Positions 21,171 to 32,400 of a DNA stretch of 64,000 nt are shown here, piece after piece. How positions within the stretch are numbered: the first letter of the stretch is position 1; each line of letters opens with the position of its first letter. The notes beneath the pieces were generated by a model. The model did not search any database. It had not been told where the DNA came from and worked only from the letters and a program-made list of their open reading frames with translations. This DNA comes from Salvator merianae (Eukaryota > Chordata > Lepidosauria > Squamata > Teiidae). Location: NCBI GenBank assembly GCA_003586115.2, contig QVOM02000112.1:47608743-47672742 (forward strand). Direction: 5' to 3'. The position numbers and the translations under genes are program-made.

Positions 21171-22720
21171 CTCTGTACCCTGAAAATAAGGACTGTTTTA
21201 GTGGGACCAAATAACTACACTTTACACTTGGGATAAACTGCTGTTTGCAGCTGCAGTTGGCACAAGCTTGAACAATTCACTGGAATAGCAGCAGCACATT
21301 GCTTCCTATAGTTGGTAATTCTGAATACTGTATGGAATCCATGTACCGCTAATGCACATAAATGAAGGAGAAAGCCTGTACCTCATAGAATTTGGCCTAA
21401 AGCAGAAGGGAGATTAACTGCAAGCCTACCAAGCTGGCTGTTGGGTGGGGAGGAAGACAAAAGTAAAGCTACAGGTACACAATTATACTTCCACATTCTA
21501 ACTTACAATGAACAAAAACAATGGGAAACATCTTGGTTGGTTGGATGAACTGGGTGAGGTTTTGCCCTATTAAAAAGGTTAAAATTGAGCCCCCACCTGA
21601 ACTGGAAAACTCCATCTGTTGCATGACAAGCTCAGATAGAGCACATGTCCCATTCCACTTGGCTCTGCTGGGTGACAAGTACGTGAATGAGAAACGTGGG
21701 AGGACAAGCATAACAATAGAACTGATGCCTCGGTACCACCTGCAGGTTGGAAAGATAGGCAAGACGCCTCTAAAAGTCCTTTGCAGGGAATTGAGAGCAA
21801 GTGAAAGTTTTGCCTTTGTCTTCTGCTTGAGGATGCCCAGAAGCAATTGTAGACCACTGTGAGAGACAGGATGCTGAACTGGATGGGGTGTGGCCTGATC
21901 TAGTAGAGCCCCTCTTATGTTCTATGGTCCCAGCACTTTTTTTAGTTCTGGATTTAAATCAGTGGCTTGGGGTGACTTCTTATGAGATCCAATAACTGAC
22001 ACATAAGTTCTAGTGCCTCTAACGGGGTGAGCACTGAAGTAGTATTTGCAAATTAACTTAAAAACCTACTGGAGTTTATTCCCTTCTTTACGTTTCTGCT
22101 ACGCTGCTGAGTTGCAAACAAAGTCAGTCAAAAATATAGCGCAGCAAAACTGACAGAAAGCCTTAATCTTCCCGTTTGACCTTTTAAAACCTAACCAATG
22201 TTTCCCTTTTCAAAAGACTTCAAAGAAACTTATCAGCCCCTTTGGACAAGATGGAAGACTTTAGGACATGTATTACTTCCCTTAAAATTCAGGATCTCCC
22301 CAAAACAATTTTAGCATCAAAAGGGGAGATTTTGGCCATGCTGGAGCCCATTTCAAGGTGCCACTGGGCCAACTGATATCAGAAATCACAGGACTGAGGG
22401 GGTGGAAGAAAGCGACATGCCCCGTTGATAGTCTTCGGGGGAGTTTAAGGAAGTTTACTGTAACATGGAATGGGGGCTTTACCTGTTCTGCCAAAGCCTT
22501 CAATGTCTGAGTGAAAGTTTTAGCCTTTGTGAGTGAGCGCTGCATAAGAGTTACAACCAATCCACAGCCTTTGCTTTCCTTCTTTCCTCTACACCTAGGC
22601 TTCTTCCTCAGTTGGTGATCTTAGCTGGGGTATATCCCTCAGGTTCCTAGGGTCTTCCCATGCAGTCTTTTGAGAAGGTACCATTGGGTATTTATCATGA
22701 ACACTGTTTCTCAGTAGGCA
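21171..22720. other. Intergenic DNA between convergent ATP6AP2 and CXorf38
   Basis: Contains a reptilian LINE 3' end at 21825-21925 (GAGGATGCCCAGAAGCAATT ... CTCTTATGTTCTA). The overlapping 113- and 125-codon frames at 21469-21862 occupy opposite strands and resemble nothing known. No exon seen. Confidence 0.5.
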
Positions 22721-22724
22721 GTGG

Positions 22725-23013
22725 GAGGCACGGTGGCGCGCAGGTGGCTAAGGCACTGATCTTTCAATAGGAGGATCAGAGTTCAAGGCCCTTGTCTGCT
22801 GTGTAGAGGGGATGAGCGCCCTCTACTGGCCTCTAGCTCCAGCCAACCCAGCTGTTCGAAAGCACGTAATTGCAAGTAGATAAATAGGGAGCATCACATT
22901 GTATGACGCGAAAGATAGACAGATGTAAGCCTTCGGGCGAAAAATAACCTTGTAAGCCGCTTTGAGTCAGCTTCGGCCGAGAAAAGCAGGGTATAAAAAC
23001 CAAATTATTATTC
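22725..23013 (+). mobile_element. tRNA-derived SINE, full length
   Basis: Starts GGCACGGTGGCGCGCAGGTG; A-box-like GTGGCTAAGGCACTGATC and B-box-like AGAGTTCAAGGCCC; the tail GTAAGCCGCTTTGAGTCAGC ... GCAGGGTATAAAAACCAAA is the LINE-derived 3' end used by squamate SINEs. Preserved CpGs suggest a fairly young copy. Confidence 0.75.
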
Positions 23014-23264
23014 TTCTAGACTGCATTAGGGAATGCTACCCCTGCTCTTGATCTAGAGATGCTCAAACATGTTGCCCCCCTTTTCTCTGGCTGTTTCAAG
23101 CACTGATCAGTCAATTATTACACTCTGATATATCCAGGGTTGCTAGGTCAAAACTAGGGTAGAGATGGGGTCACAGGGCTTTTAAAGCTCCAACTTCAAT
23201 CCTGCTCCACCAAGAATTCTTAGTAGCTGAGGTTACCCTAAGATTCTTTGAGCCTTCTTGTACC

Positions 23265-23419
23265 CAGCAGCGGCCCGTGCCTTTAAGGGGGGGGGGGGTG
23301 TTCGCGCGAGTGCCATGGCTGTTTGCCGTGCCTCCGTAGTGACACAGCAGGTCGCCTAGCGGAGGCCCGGCGAACGGCCATGGCACTTGCGCAAACACAC
23401 CCCCCCCTTAAAGGCACAG
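23265..23419. mobile_element. hAT-type MITE, CAGCGGC family, about 155 bp
   Basis: Inverted arms CGTGCCTTTAAGGGGGGG and CCCCCCCTTAAAGGCACAG around a GC-rich palindromic core (CCATGGC on both arms). Flanked by an exact 8-bp CTTGTACC (23257-23264, 23420-23427). The right tip is a few bases shorter than the left. Long G and C runs form the arms. Confidence 0.7.
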
Positions 23420-23429
23420 CTTGTACCGT

Positions 23430-26120
23430 CTGTTGAGAAATAACATTCAGAGTAAGTATCTAACCAAACATGTGCAGCTCCCCCCCCCCCACTTTCAGGT
23501 ACTGTTACTATTTTTAATGGGTTCTTCTTAATTTGATTTTACTGTTGTAGTGACACCTTCAGGTATAGGGTGGGATAAAACTACAAATAAAATAAATAAA
23601 TAAATAAAATAGTGCAGAAACTATGAGGAGCAGAGAAATATGATCAAGTACTGTGGCTTGAAGAAAAGAAAGATAGTGGAAAGGATGGATGGAATCAGAA
23701 CAGGCTACTTTGGCAGAGCTCCAATGAAACTGTAGACAGCTACAGTAAGAGTGCCTTCAATGGAACCAATAGGACCTATGGAAGCAGAAAGTATTTGCAA
23801 AAACACATGGACACAGAGTAGGTCTGGCCTTATAGCTACACACATCATCCTGCTCTCCCAGACTGCTGCTGCTCATTTTCTGTCTCTAACTGCCTTATGA
23901 AGAAAAAGCACAGCATGAATTTCATATACACCACGCAGTATACCACAGCAAGCGCCTGGAGACATTTAGAAAATTTAACAACATGCAGGTTTATTCTTAA
24001 TTTAGCTACCGTAATTCTACAGCAGTAGTTATTCAAAAAGAAGTCCGTTTGCATTCTGCGATGATTGACATTTTCACAAAGTCTCATTTTTCATATCATA
24101 CGCTTCATTTTTTCTGAAGGAGCACCTAAATTTAAACAACAGCACAGAGAAACATTAATTTTATTTTGGATAGTGTAGGTAATCTAGAGAAAGCAAATAT
24201 GTTCTACAGATATAAGTCAAGGTCTTTGGAGTTTCAACAGAAGTAAAGGGGAACATCCAAGGCAGGGTGATGGACTGGATACTCTTAGCCAGGGAAAGAA
24301 GGGGGTATAGACTATGGCAATCCATAAACAGTAGATGAAACTGTGGTTTAGGTTAGGGATGTGCCAAAGAGGATGAGGGAGTGTTTGAATTCCATCTACA
24401 GCTCTGTATCTGTCAGAAAAGGAGGCAGTGGGGAGGTGAGTGACAGGTGCAGCCAAGAAATTTGAAGCAGAACTTACAGTACTTATTGGACTCTCTCTGA
24501 GGCTGGGTTCTCTTTCTCAGCTTACACTGCAGCCCAGAGGGGGTCCGGGCCACCTTGTGCCAGTGATGACATCGTTGCATGACCCACAGAGATGTTGCTC
24601 TCTCTGCCAATCCCAAACGGGCCAAAAATCCTTTTGTTTTGCACCATTCAGACTTGACAGAGAGCTAGGAGAATGACATCTCTCAAGGTCTTCTCTTAGT
24701 CAGGGAAGGTCTTCTCAGTGATGAGCAAAAGTACCAAAGCACAAATATTCAGGCACAAGCACACACACAAGCTAGCAGGGAGACTGCAAAACTCCAAGGA
24801 ACAGGCTTAAGGGAAGGCAGAAATACCAGGGCGCCAACTAACTTCCTTCCACTTGGTACTGGCAAAGCGAGTGAGTTATAGGTCCTGAAAATCAGTATGT
24901 TAATCACTCTTGCTTGTATCTGAGAATTCAGCCTCACAAGTCATCAATTAAGTCCAATTATATGCCTGCCCAGTGGTTAACTCTTGTCTCTAGTGGCAAC
25001 GGTACACAGGGAAATCAAGTCACCTTGATCCCTTCACATGCAGCAAGTCTGTAGATGGGGAGAGCGAGTTTGAGCCTCATCTTCAGAATGATTTCAACAA
25101 AGTGAACAGCCCTGGAACCCAAGCCACAGCACCTGAAGTTCAGCTCTGGTTGCAGGAAAAATATAGTGGATCCTGCAGAAGCCAAGGATGTGTCGGACTC
25201 TGGAGTGCCAAAGACCACCCAAAGACATTTAGTAGACAATAGCACCTATTCTTATACTCAGATACCTACCTTGAGGCCTGATGGGAAATGGGTTGCTCAG
25301 GTGAGAAAAAAGGGGTGAACAAGGAAGTTGAGCAACGTCCGGGCTTTTCAAAACATATAAACAAGTTGTATAAATACAATCAGTTATTCAATATGAGCAC
25401 CCATATTATCATGCCATGCACTCCCCGAAGGCATGAACATTTAACAATGAGCTGACAGGATTAGATTGTGGTACAAAAATGTCTTCTAACAGGAAAAGCA
25501 GGTATTGTTGAAGATTTGGTGTCAGCGGACCTAAGAAGGTGTGAGTGCGCGCCATGACTTCGCTGTAGCTTCCAATTCCAATTTTCTATTACCTGAAAAT
25601 GGGACTGTGACTTGAGTCCAAAGTTCCATTGCTGAAAATGATCTCTGGCACAGTCTGGTGCAGGTCCCAGGGTTCTGGTACATATGTGTGGTTGTAAAAA
25701 GTTACATCACAGCATAATATTCCCCGATTGTTGGGTAACTGGCAACTGCTAGCTGTTATATTTCTCATCACCAATCAGGAACATTGGCATTGATGATCCT
25801 ATCTAGCCTGATAGTGGAGTGTCTGCAGAAAGAAAATTTAGTTCAGACAACTCCCATGTTACAGTTTCCAACAAGAGCTTTACCTCCCACTACCACTCTG
25901 TAGTCCTGATCTGCAGGTTAAGGTTGCAAGGTTTAGATTGTGCGAGCTGCATAAAAGTTGATTTGTCCTGGTTTCTTCATTGTAGCACTCTTGAAGAAGT
26001 GACAAGAACTAAAAATGTTAGGGCGTAGGGAGAAAACTACTTTAACCAGCCAATTATCTAACTTCTAATCACAACACCAGCCAATGCCCTCCACATCTTG
26101 AGCAAAACTGTCTGCAGTAT
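23430..26120. other. Intergenic DNA, mostly unrecognised
   Basis: A LINE/SINE tail (GGTATAGGGTGGGATAAAAC, then (AATA)n) ends near 23610. From there to the CXorf38 poly(A) signal no exon or identifiable element was seen. Confidence 0.4.
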
Positions 26121-26126
26121 TTTATT
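26121..26126 (-). terminator. CXorf38: Poly(A) signal of CXorf38
   Basis: TTTATT on the plus strand is AATAAA on the gene strand, about 62 nt after the stop codon, giving a very short 3' UTR. Confidence 0.55.
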
Positions 26127-26187
26127 ATCTAAGCTTTCTATAACGTAATATATATTTCATTACATGAAGATAAAATGTTGGCATTAC

Positions 26188-26400
26188 TTATAGCTTGTTG
26201 AAAAGAAAAGCAGTTTTAATGAAGTTGATATACTTGCCTTCCTCTTCTTCATCACTCCCTTTAACTGCTTTCATAGTCTGTTTCTGGGAGCACAACTTTT
26301 CTACTACATCTTCTAGTCTCTGTATTTCTGCTTGCAAACTTGCTTGAAGATCACTGTTGTTCCCGAAGAAATTCCTTACAGTTTTCAATTTATTAAAATC
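26188..26400 (-). CDS. CXorf38: CXorf38 exon 6 (last coding part)
   Basis: Residues 265-334 and stop [18 protein letters not shown] to FLFNKL. Acceptor TCATAG. The first 45 residues match the mammalian end; the acidic run and hydrophobic tail after GSDEEEEG do not, and a GC-type donor lies at that point. Confidence 0.85.
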   Translation of the reverse strand, partial: DFNKLKTVRNFFGNNSDLQASLQAEIQRLEDVVEKLCSQKQTMKAVKGSDEEEEGKYINFIKTAFLFNKL

Positions 26401-29400
26401 CTATGAAGAAAAATATATATTGCTAGTACTAAGAAGTGAAAGAACATTTTGAATTGATATGCATTTTATTTATTTTTCACTCCACCACCAAAGAGATTAG
26501 AGGGACACCATACGAGCAGTATATGGGATAGGCTGAGAATACTGAGGTCTTGAATGTAAAAGGTCTCCATTCAAATCATTTAATAACTACATCTACACTG
26601 TTCATCTTGTCTTCCGTCATTTCTCTAGTTCAGCTCATTAGTGCTCCTGGCAACAGCTGCATTTCCCAGAGTTAAAGAGACCATAAGCCAGCATAACAGC
26701 CTTTACTTTCTGGTTTGTGTGGGGTTTTTTTCAATAATAATTTTGTTGTTGCTTTAGTATTTTCCATCTTCATAAGCTGTCAAGAAGTATACAACAACAT
26801 AACTCATCCTTAAAACTGCACCAAAAATGCCAATATGGAAAAAGCCATAGCTATCTGACAATGTATCAAAGGATAAAATGTGTAAGGTTAGGCCTCATAA
26901 CGAAGTTCAGGAAAACCTATGTATAGGGGTGGCATTTGTTTTAAAACATAAAACTAAGCCACAATTACAAAGGATAACAAAGCTGCTGTCTCTGCTAAGA
27001 GTGGTATGTGAAATGCAGCAGAAGAAACCAGCAGTTCAATCCATATACTCAGAATTCAGTGGAGGGTTGCATTATGTTTTTGTATTTTATATGTTGTAAG
27101 CCGCCCCGAGTCTCCGGAGAGGGGCGGCATATAAGTCCAATAAATGAATAAATAAATAAATGTACCTCATCATAGCAAACTGCCTACCTGTAAAATTCAA
27201 AAGGGATGTTTGTAAGTCAACTGTGCAGTGCACAGTTTTCTTAGGCAACAAATCCCATGGGTCATGCAAATGAATGCCCAAACTCTCTATGATCTATCTG
27301 AAATCAAAATAGCCATCTTCTAGTTGTGAGGGCTGTGAAGCCAAAATGGAGTCTTGTGAGGAGGATTATGAGAGTTCAGAGCAATATACAGAGTGCATCC
27401 CAGCTTAAGCAAAAAGTAGATAGAAGAATGTGCACAGCTAAGCATGAAGCGCTGAGAACTAATAGATAAGATGCATTTAGTAGCAGAAGAAGTTAGCCTT
27501 GAAGCCTTGAAGTAGAGAAAGCTCTTTGTTCTAGCTTGACTTGTTATCAGCTTGTTTGCGGCCTACTATATCCAGTTAGTGATTTTACGTTTTCTTTATA
27601 TTTTCAAATGTAATTGGTCAAGATTATGAATATGTATGTCTGAATCACGCCTATTATAATTTGCTCATTTTGTATTACCATATATAAGCTTTGTTTTGAT
27701 AATCGGAAGGTGCGACTCCATTGTCTTTGATTAATGGCAAGGTTGCCCTAGCGCACTAGTAAATAATAAAGCTGCAGCTTTGCCTTGATTTTCGTTTGGT
27801 CCCGTTGATTTTCTACGACATAGTACAGTCTGATGTAACACCTAAATAAACTAATACAGGACTCGAAAAACAACTACTTTTAAATTTTTGAACCAAGTTA
27901 CCTCTTCTGACATTATCTCTTGGTCTTCCATGAGAAAGATGATTTCATGAAGCCTCTCTTTTATTAGTTCCGTTTCTACTTCACTGATCCGGCTTTGATT
28001 TATGTTACTTTCTGGTCCATCGAGCTCATCTTCCCCAGGAACATGAACAGCCCAATCAGATGACAGAAGCTATTTGGTTAGCAAAAAAAAAAAAAATTCA
28101 GAAAGTGTCATAAAAAGTTATTGGGTGAGAAAATAATGGATCCTAAATAAAGGCAGGATATCAACAGTGCCATAATGGTACCATGGGATGGTCTGAAGGA
28201 TGTGGGATTTACATGGTGCCAAAGCCGCTAGATCCCCATCCTCCCACAGAGGGGAGGAAACTGCTATTGAAAGTACTTTTCCCACAGAAAAAGCACTCTG
28301 ACAGTGCTTTTCCACTGCTCTTCTGCCACCACTACTGTGTGGACTTATCTTGTGGTACTTGCCTGCTGGCAACTGAAGCAACTCTTGTTTCCAGAGACAG
28401 AGGAAATGGCCAACTTTCAAAGCCATTTTCTGTGCTTCCAAAACCAGGTCCAGTTAGAAACTTCAAAGCCAGGAAACAAAATGGAGCACTGTTACTCATG
28501 TGATAGTTCATTATTTACAAATAGCAGCAGAATTGATCTTAGGGTTATACTCTACTGCTCCATTCTCATACAGGTCCACTAGACGGTGCTTTAAACTATA
28601 AAATCACAATGCACACCATGAAATCTAGTCTTCAAGGAGAAATTAATCAACCAGTAGTATGTATTGTATATTTAAAAATAAAATACAAAAATGAGCCATT
28701 TCTGTGGGGGCATTTCTGATAATCTTCCAGAATGAACTATCACATAAGTAACAATGTTCCATTCTCCGATGATTTCAGTAGAATTGATCTTTCTTAGAGT
28801 CGTAACAGAAACCAGAAGCGGCAAACAAAGAAAGGAAAGCAGGTTTATCCTACTATTTATTATTCGCAGATAGGATATTACATTATTGTTCCTGAACAAA
28901 CACTGACTTATAAAACTTTAATTACAATAGCTAACTTCATTGTACCAATGAACCTCCAAATTCTCAGACAAAACCATTCCAGTATACCTGATTATATACA
29001 AAAGATTCAGATCATAAATGATCACGTTCACAGACTATGTGACTTCTATAAACAATACAACAACAACCATGGCAATTTAATAATAATGAAAAACAACAAT
29101 TAAGCTACAATCAGGAAGAACAGCAACTGTTACCTTTTCTATGCTTGTAGCAGCTGTCTGAGCTTCCGGAACATGCTTGAATTCCACTAGCAAATTCTGT
29201 ACATGATTTCCAAATTCTTTCAGCCAGGAAGAAGAGACTTGCATATCTGAAGAATGCATCAGTTCATTGCGGCACTTAATCACCTAGAGATGAAAACATG
29301 AATCAGAACAGGGCACCTATAAACCAAGTAGAGGAAAGGGGACAAATAGTAAGGAATGACTAGTCCTCAAATCGGACAGCTGATAAATATGGTTAGGCAC

Positions 29401-32400
29401 CAGAACAACATGCTGTTATCACCTGCACGGAAACAGGTCATATGATAACTACCTTGCAAAAGTTACAGCTTCAGCGGAAGTAATCTGTGTTTCTGGAGGC
29501 CTTTCATAGATATTCTTTATCATACTATTCTTTACCTTCACAGGTTACGCTGATCTACTGAAGGTAGAAGTCCTAAGAGGTCAGTTCTGCCATTTTAATA
29601 AGAATAATTCTTAATTTAGAAAAATGCTCTATGGCACAATTAAATATGTTCAGTTCAGTTCAAATGTACCAGATAATCAGTTTATCTGTTAAAATGAAAA
29701 TCCCTTTCTCCAAATCTGAATTCAGAGAGCAAATGCCAAAAGCAACAGAAAAAATGTGATAGAACAACAGAAAATCAAAAGGAAGGTATCTTCATACCTG
29801 GGAAAGCTCCGAGATCTATAGAAGCACAATATTCTTTTTTTAAAACCTTCATCTTATAATTTCCACTCCCCAAAAACAGGTCAACAAAGATCATGGATGC
29901 AAAAGGGTTATGAAGTAGAAAAAAGATGAGGTTGAATGAATGGATTACCCGGGAGAAGGACAAAGCTAGTTGCTAAGAAACAGGCTTTGTCACCAGTCCC
30001 ACTTGTCCTTGTGCATAACTGAGTTAAATCTAAGGGCCTTCTGCACTTATCTCTTAGGGAGCGCTGGCCCGCTCACTGGTGAGGCCTGTCCACACCCGGG
30101 AGCCGCAGCAACTTGCTAGAAGTTGCCACAGGCTCCTTCAAAGCCACCTAGCGGTGGACTGATAAAAAGCAGTCCACACGCTTACCAGGAATGACTAGCT
30201 CGCTTCTGAATGCTGCGTCCACATCCTCTTCTGGGTGCAGCACAGCAAGTGGGTGTGATGGTGCAAAGGCAGTTGCGCAGTCATGCACAGCATCCAGATC
30301 ACAATGGCAACATCTAAACATGTGCCAGATGTTGCTGCACTCATTTCCATGGTGATACAGCCTGACCTGGCCATTCACACTTTGAGTGCTGGTGGCCTGG
30401 TGTGGGGCTTTTCCAGCACTTGAACTGCGGATCGCCACCCACGCACTGGGTCTTCACCAGCCTAGTATGGTATTGTTATACCATTGTTATACCATACTAG
30501 GCTATTAAGTGTGAACCCAGTCTATGTGAGGCTACTTTATTTGGAATTAAAAGATGTAGAATGCAAGAAATAGATCAGGATCATTATTTTCACAATGACT
30601 GAAAATAACAAATGGAATACCACTCTGGACTGCATATAAAATTTCTGCAGAAACACACAAAAAATTACCACAGTAGATAACAGCACTGAACTAACAAAAT
30701 GAGTTTATGAAAATATGATTTAGACACCTAAGTGACCTGAACTAGATCATCTAGCTAAGGTCATCTCATGGTCTTCAGATTGCGGTGCCCCCATATATCT
30801 CCATTTTCATATTACACAGTTAATGTACCTTTTTTTCAGAAAAAAAGACATGGTATTAATTTTTTTAGTTAAAAACTCATAGCTGTTTTCTCTTAAATCC
30901 AATGCTAGTACTGGTGTAATGAGGAATTAGCTAACATTATTATCAGTGATGTTCCCAAGAAGCACTTTTTAGCAAACACTTCAGTACTGAGTGCTACAGA
31001 CTGTCCAGCTAATGCACAGTTGGATTTTCCTGAAAGAAACTAGATTTCTGAGTAGATAGTGCAGAGAATCACGTATCCACAACTGATAGTTTGGGCCTGT
31101 TCGCACTTAGGTCAGCAGAACGTTCCAATTAGCATGCTTCAGGCCGGTGCAGATGAGGAGAGGTTCCTCACATTCGCACTGGTCTGTGGTAAAACGTACC
31201 CGAAGGTAGCCGGCTGCCGCCTCAGTGCGAACGCTTCATCGCCAAGTTCGTTTCCGCGCCATCACCAGCGGCCGGACGTCCCTCCCTCCGATGCTCGCCA
31301 TTGGCGGAGCGCCCCTTCCTAGCGGCGTCATTTCTGCGGTGCCGCTATGAAGCTGCGGAGCCGACTTCACAGTTAGCAATGGGCAGAAGGGGCTGGATTC
31401 CGAAGCCGTTACGAAGACGGCAAAAACCGGACGCAACTTCGTCCTCGCTTACGAAGTACACTCCGAAGTGGGCGGGCGTCTTCATAGCGAGGAACAGCGC
31501 ATGCGAAAACCGACTACATCCGCCGACGTCAGAGCAACGGACAGGAAATGCGAAACGAAGGGAGTGCAAAAGCACCTTCCCCGATCTTCACTCTATCGCG
31601 CAAGTCGGAATCAAAACAAGTAATTACTTGTCTTGCCTTACCCAGCATCAGGTACGAATCGGGAGAGGTGTGGTTCAGATCGGGAGAGGCGCATGCCCGC
31701 GGCAGTGCAAAAGCTCCGTTCCAGCGAGTGCCTAAGAACGGTCTACCGCTGTAGTGCGAACAGGCCCTTTGAGTTAACAGCATTAGACTCCTTCCTGCCT
31801 CCTTAAAAAAACACACAAAAATACTAGAAAATAAAGAACTAATGCTTTTTTTCACCTCAGAGCTTCATGAGCTGCAAAGGAAAGAAGGAACAAATTTGGG
31901 TTATGCGCCTTCTTCCTTACTGAGCTTTTGCTGTGAGTAGGCATTTCTATATAAGCCCTGTGTTAGAGGATACAACAAAACATACTGATTTGGGGCACAA
32001 GCTAATGAGAACTTAGAAGGAGGAGACTGTGCAAGGCATATGGATAGCTGCCAAAATGGGACAAACGGTCTCTGATGTCTCTGGAACCCAGCTAAGTATT
32101 GTATCACTACTGTATTAATTATTGGATTACCTCTCTGACTTTCTTCTGATCAATGTTGTTGAAATGATCACAGAAGTTGAAAAGGTTTAAAAGTGCTGAT
32201 GCATCACATTTGTCAGGGCCAGGAATATCTGCTTTGCCACGAGGCAAGTAAGCCTATATAATGGATAAAAACGCAAATGGTCAACATGTTTTGTGGGATG
32301 CAGAAGTCAGAAACATGCCATTCCAGCTGCATTACATCAGATCCAAAGAATTTTAACTAACTGTGACTTTGTCAGAGACTAAGGGCCTGTTCACACTTTG

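Noticed and set aside
31301..31735. 144-codon frame inside the Harbinger MITE as a transposase remnant
   Set aside because: No DDE motif or similarity; frames on both strands overlap equally.
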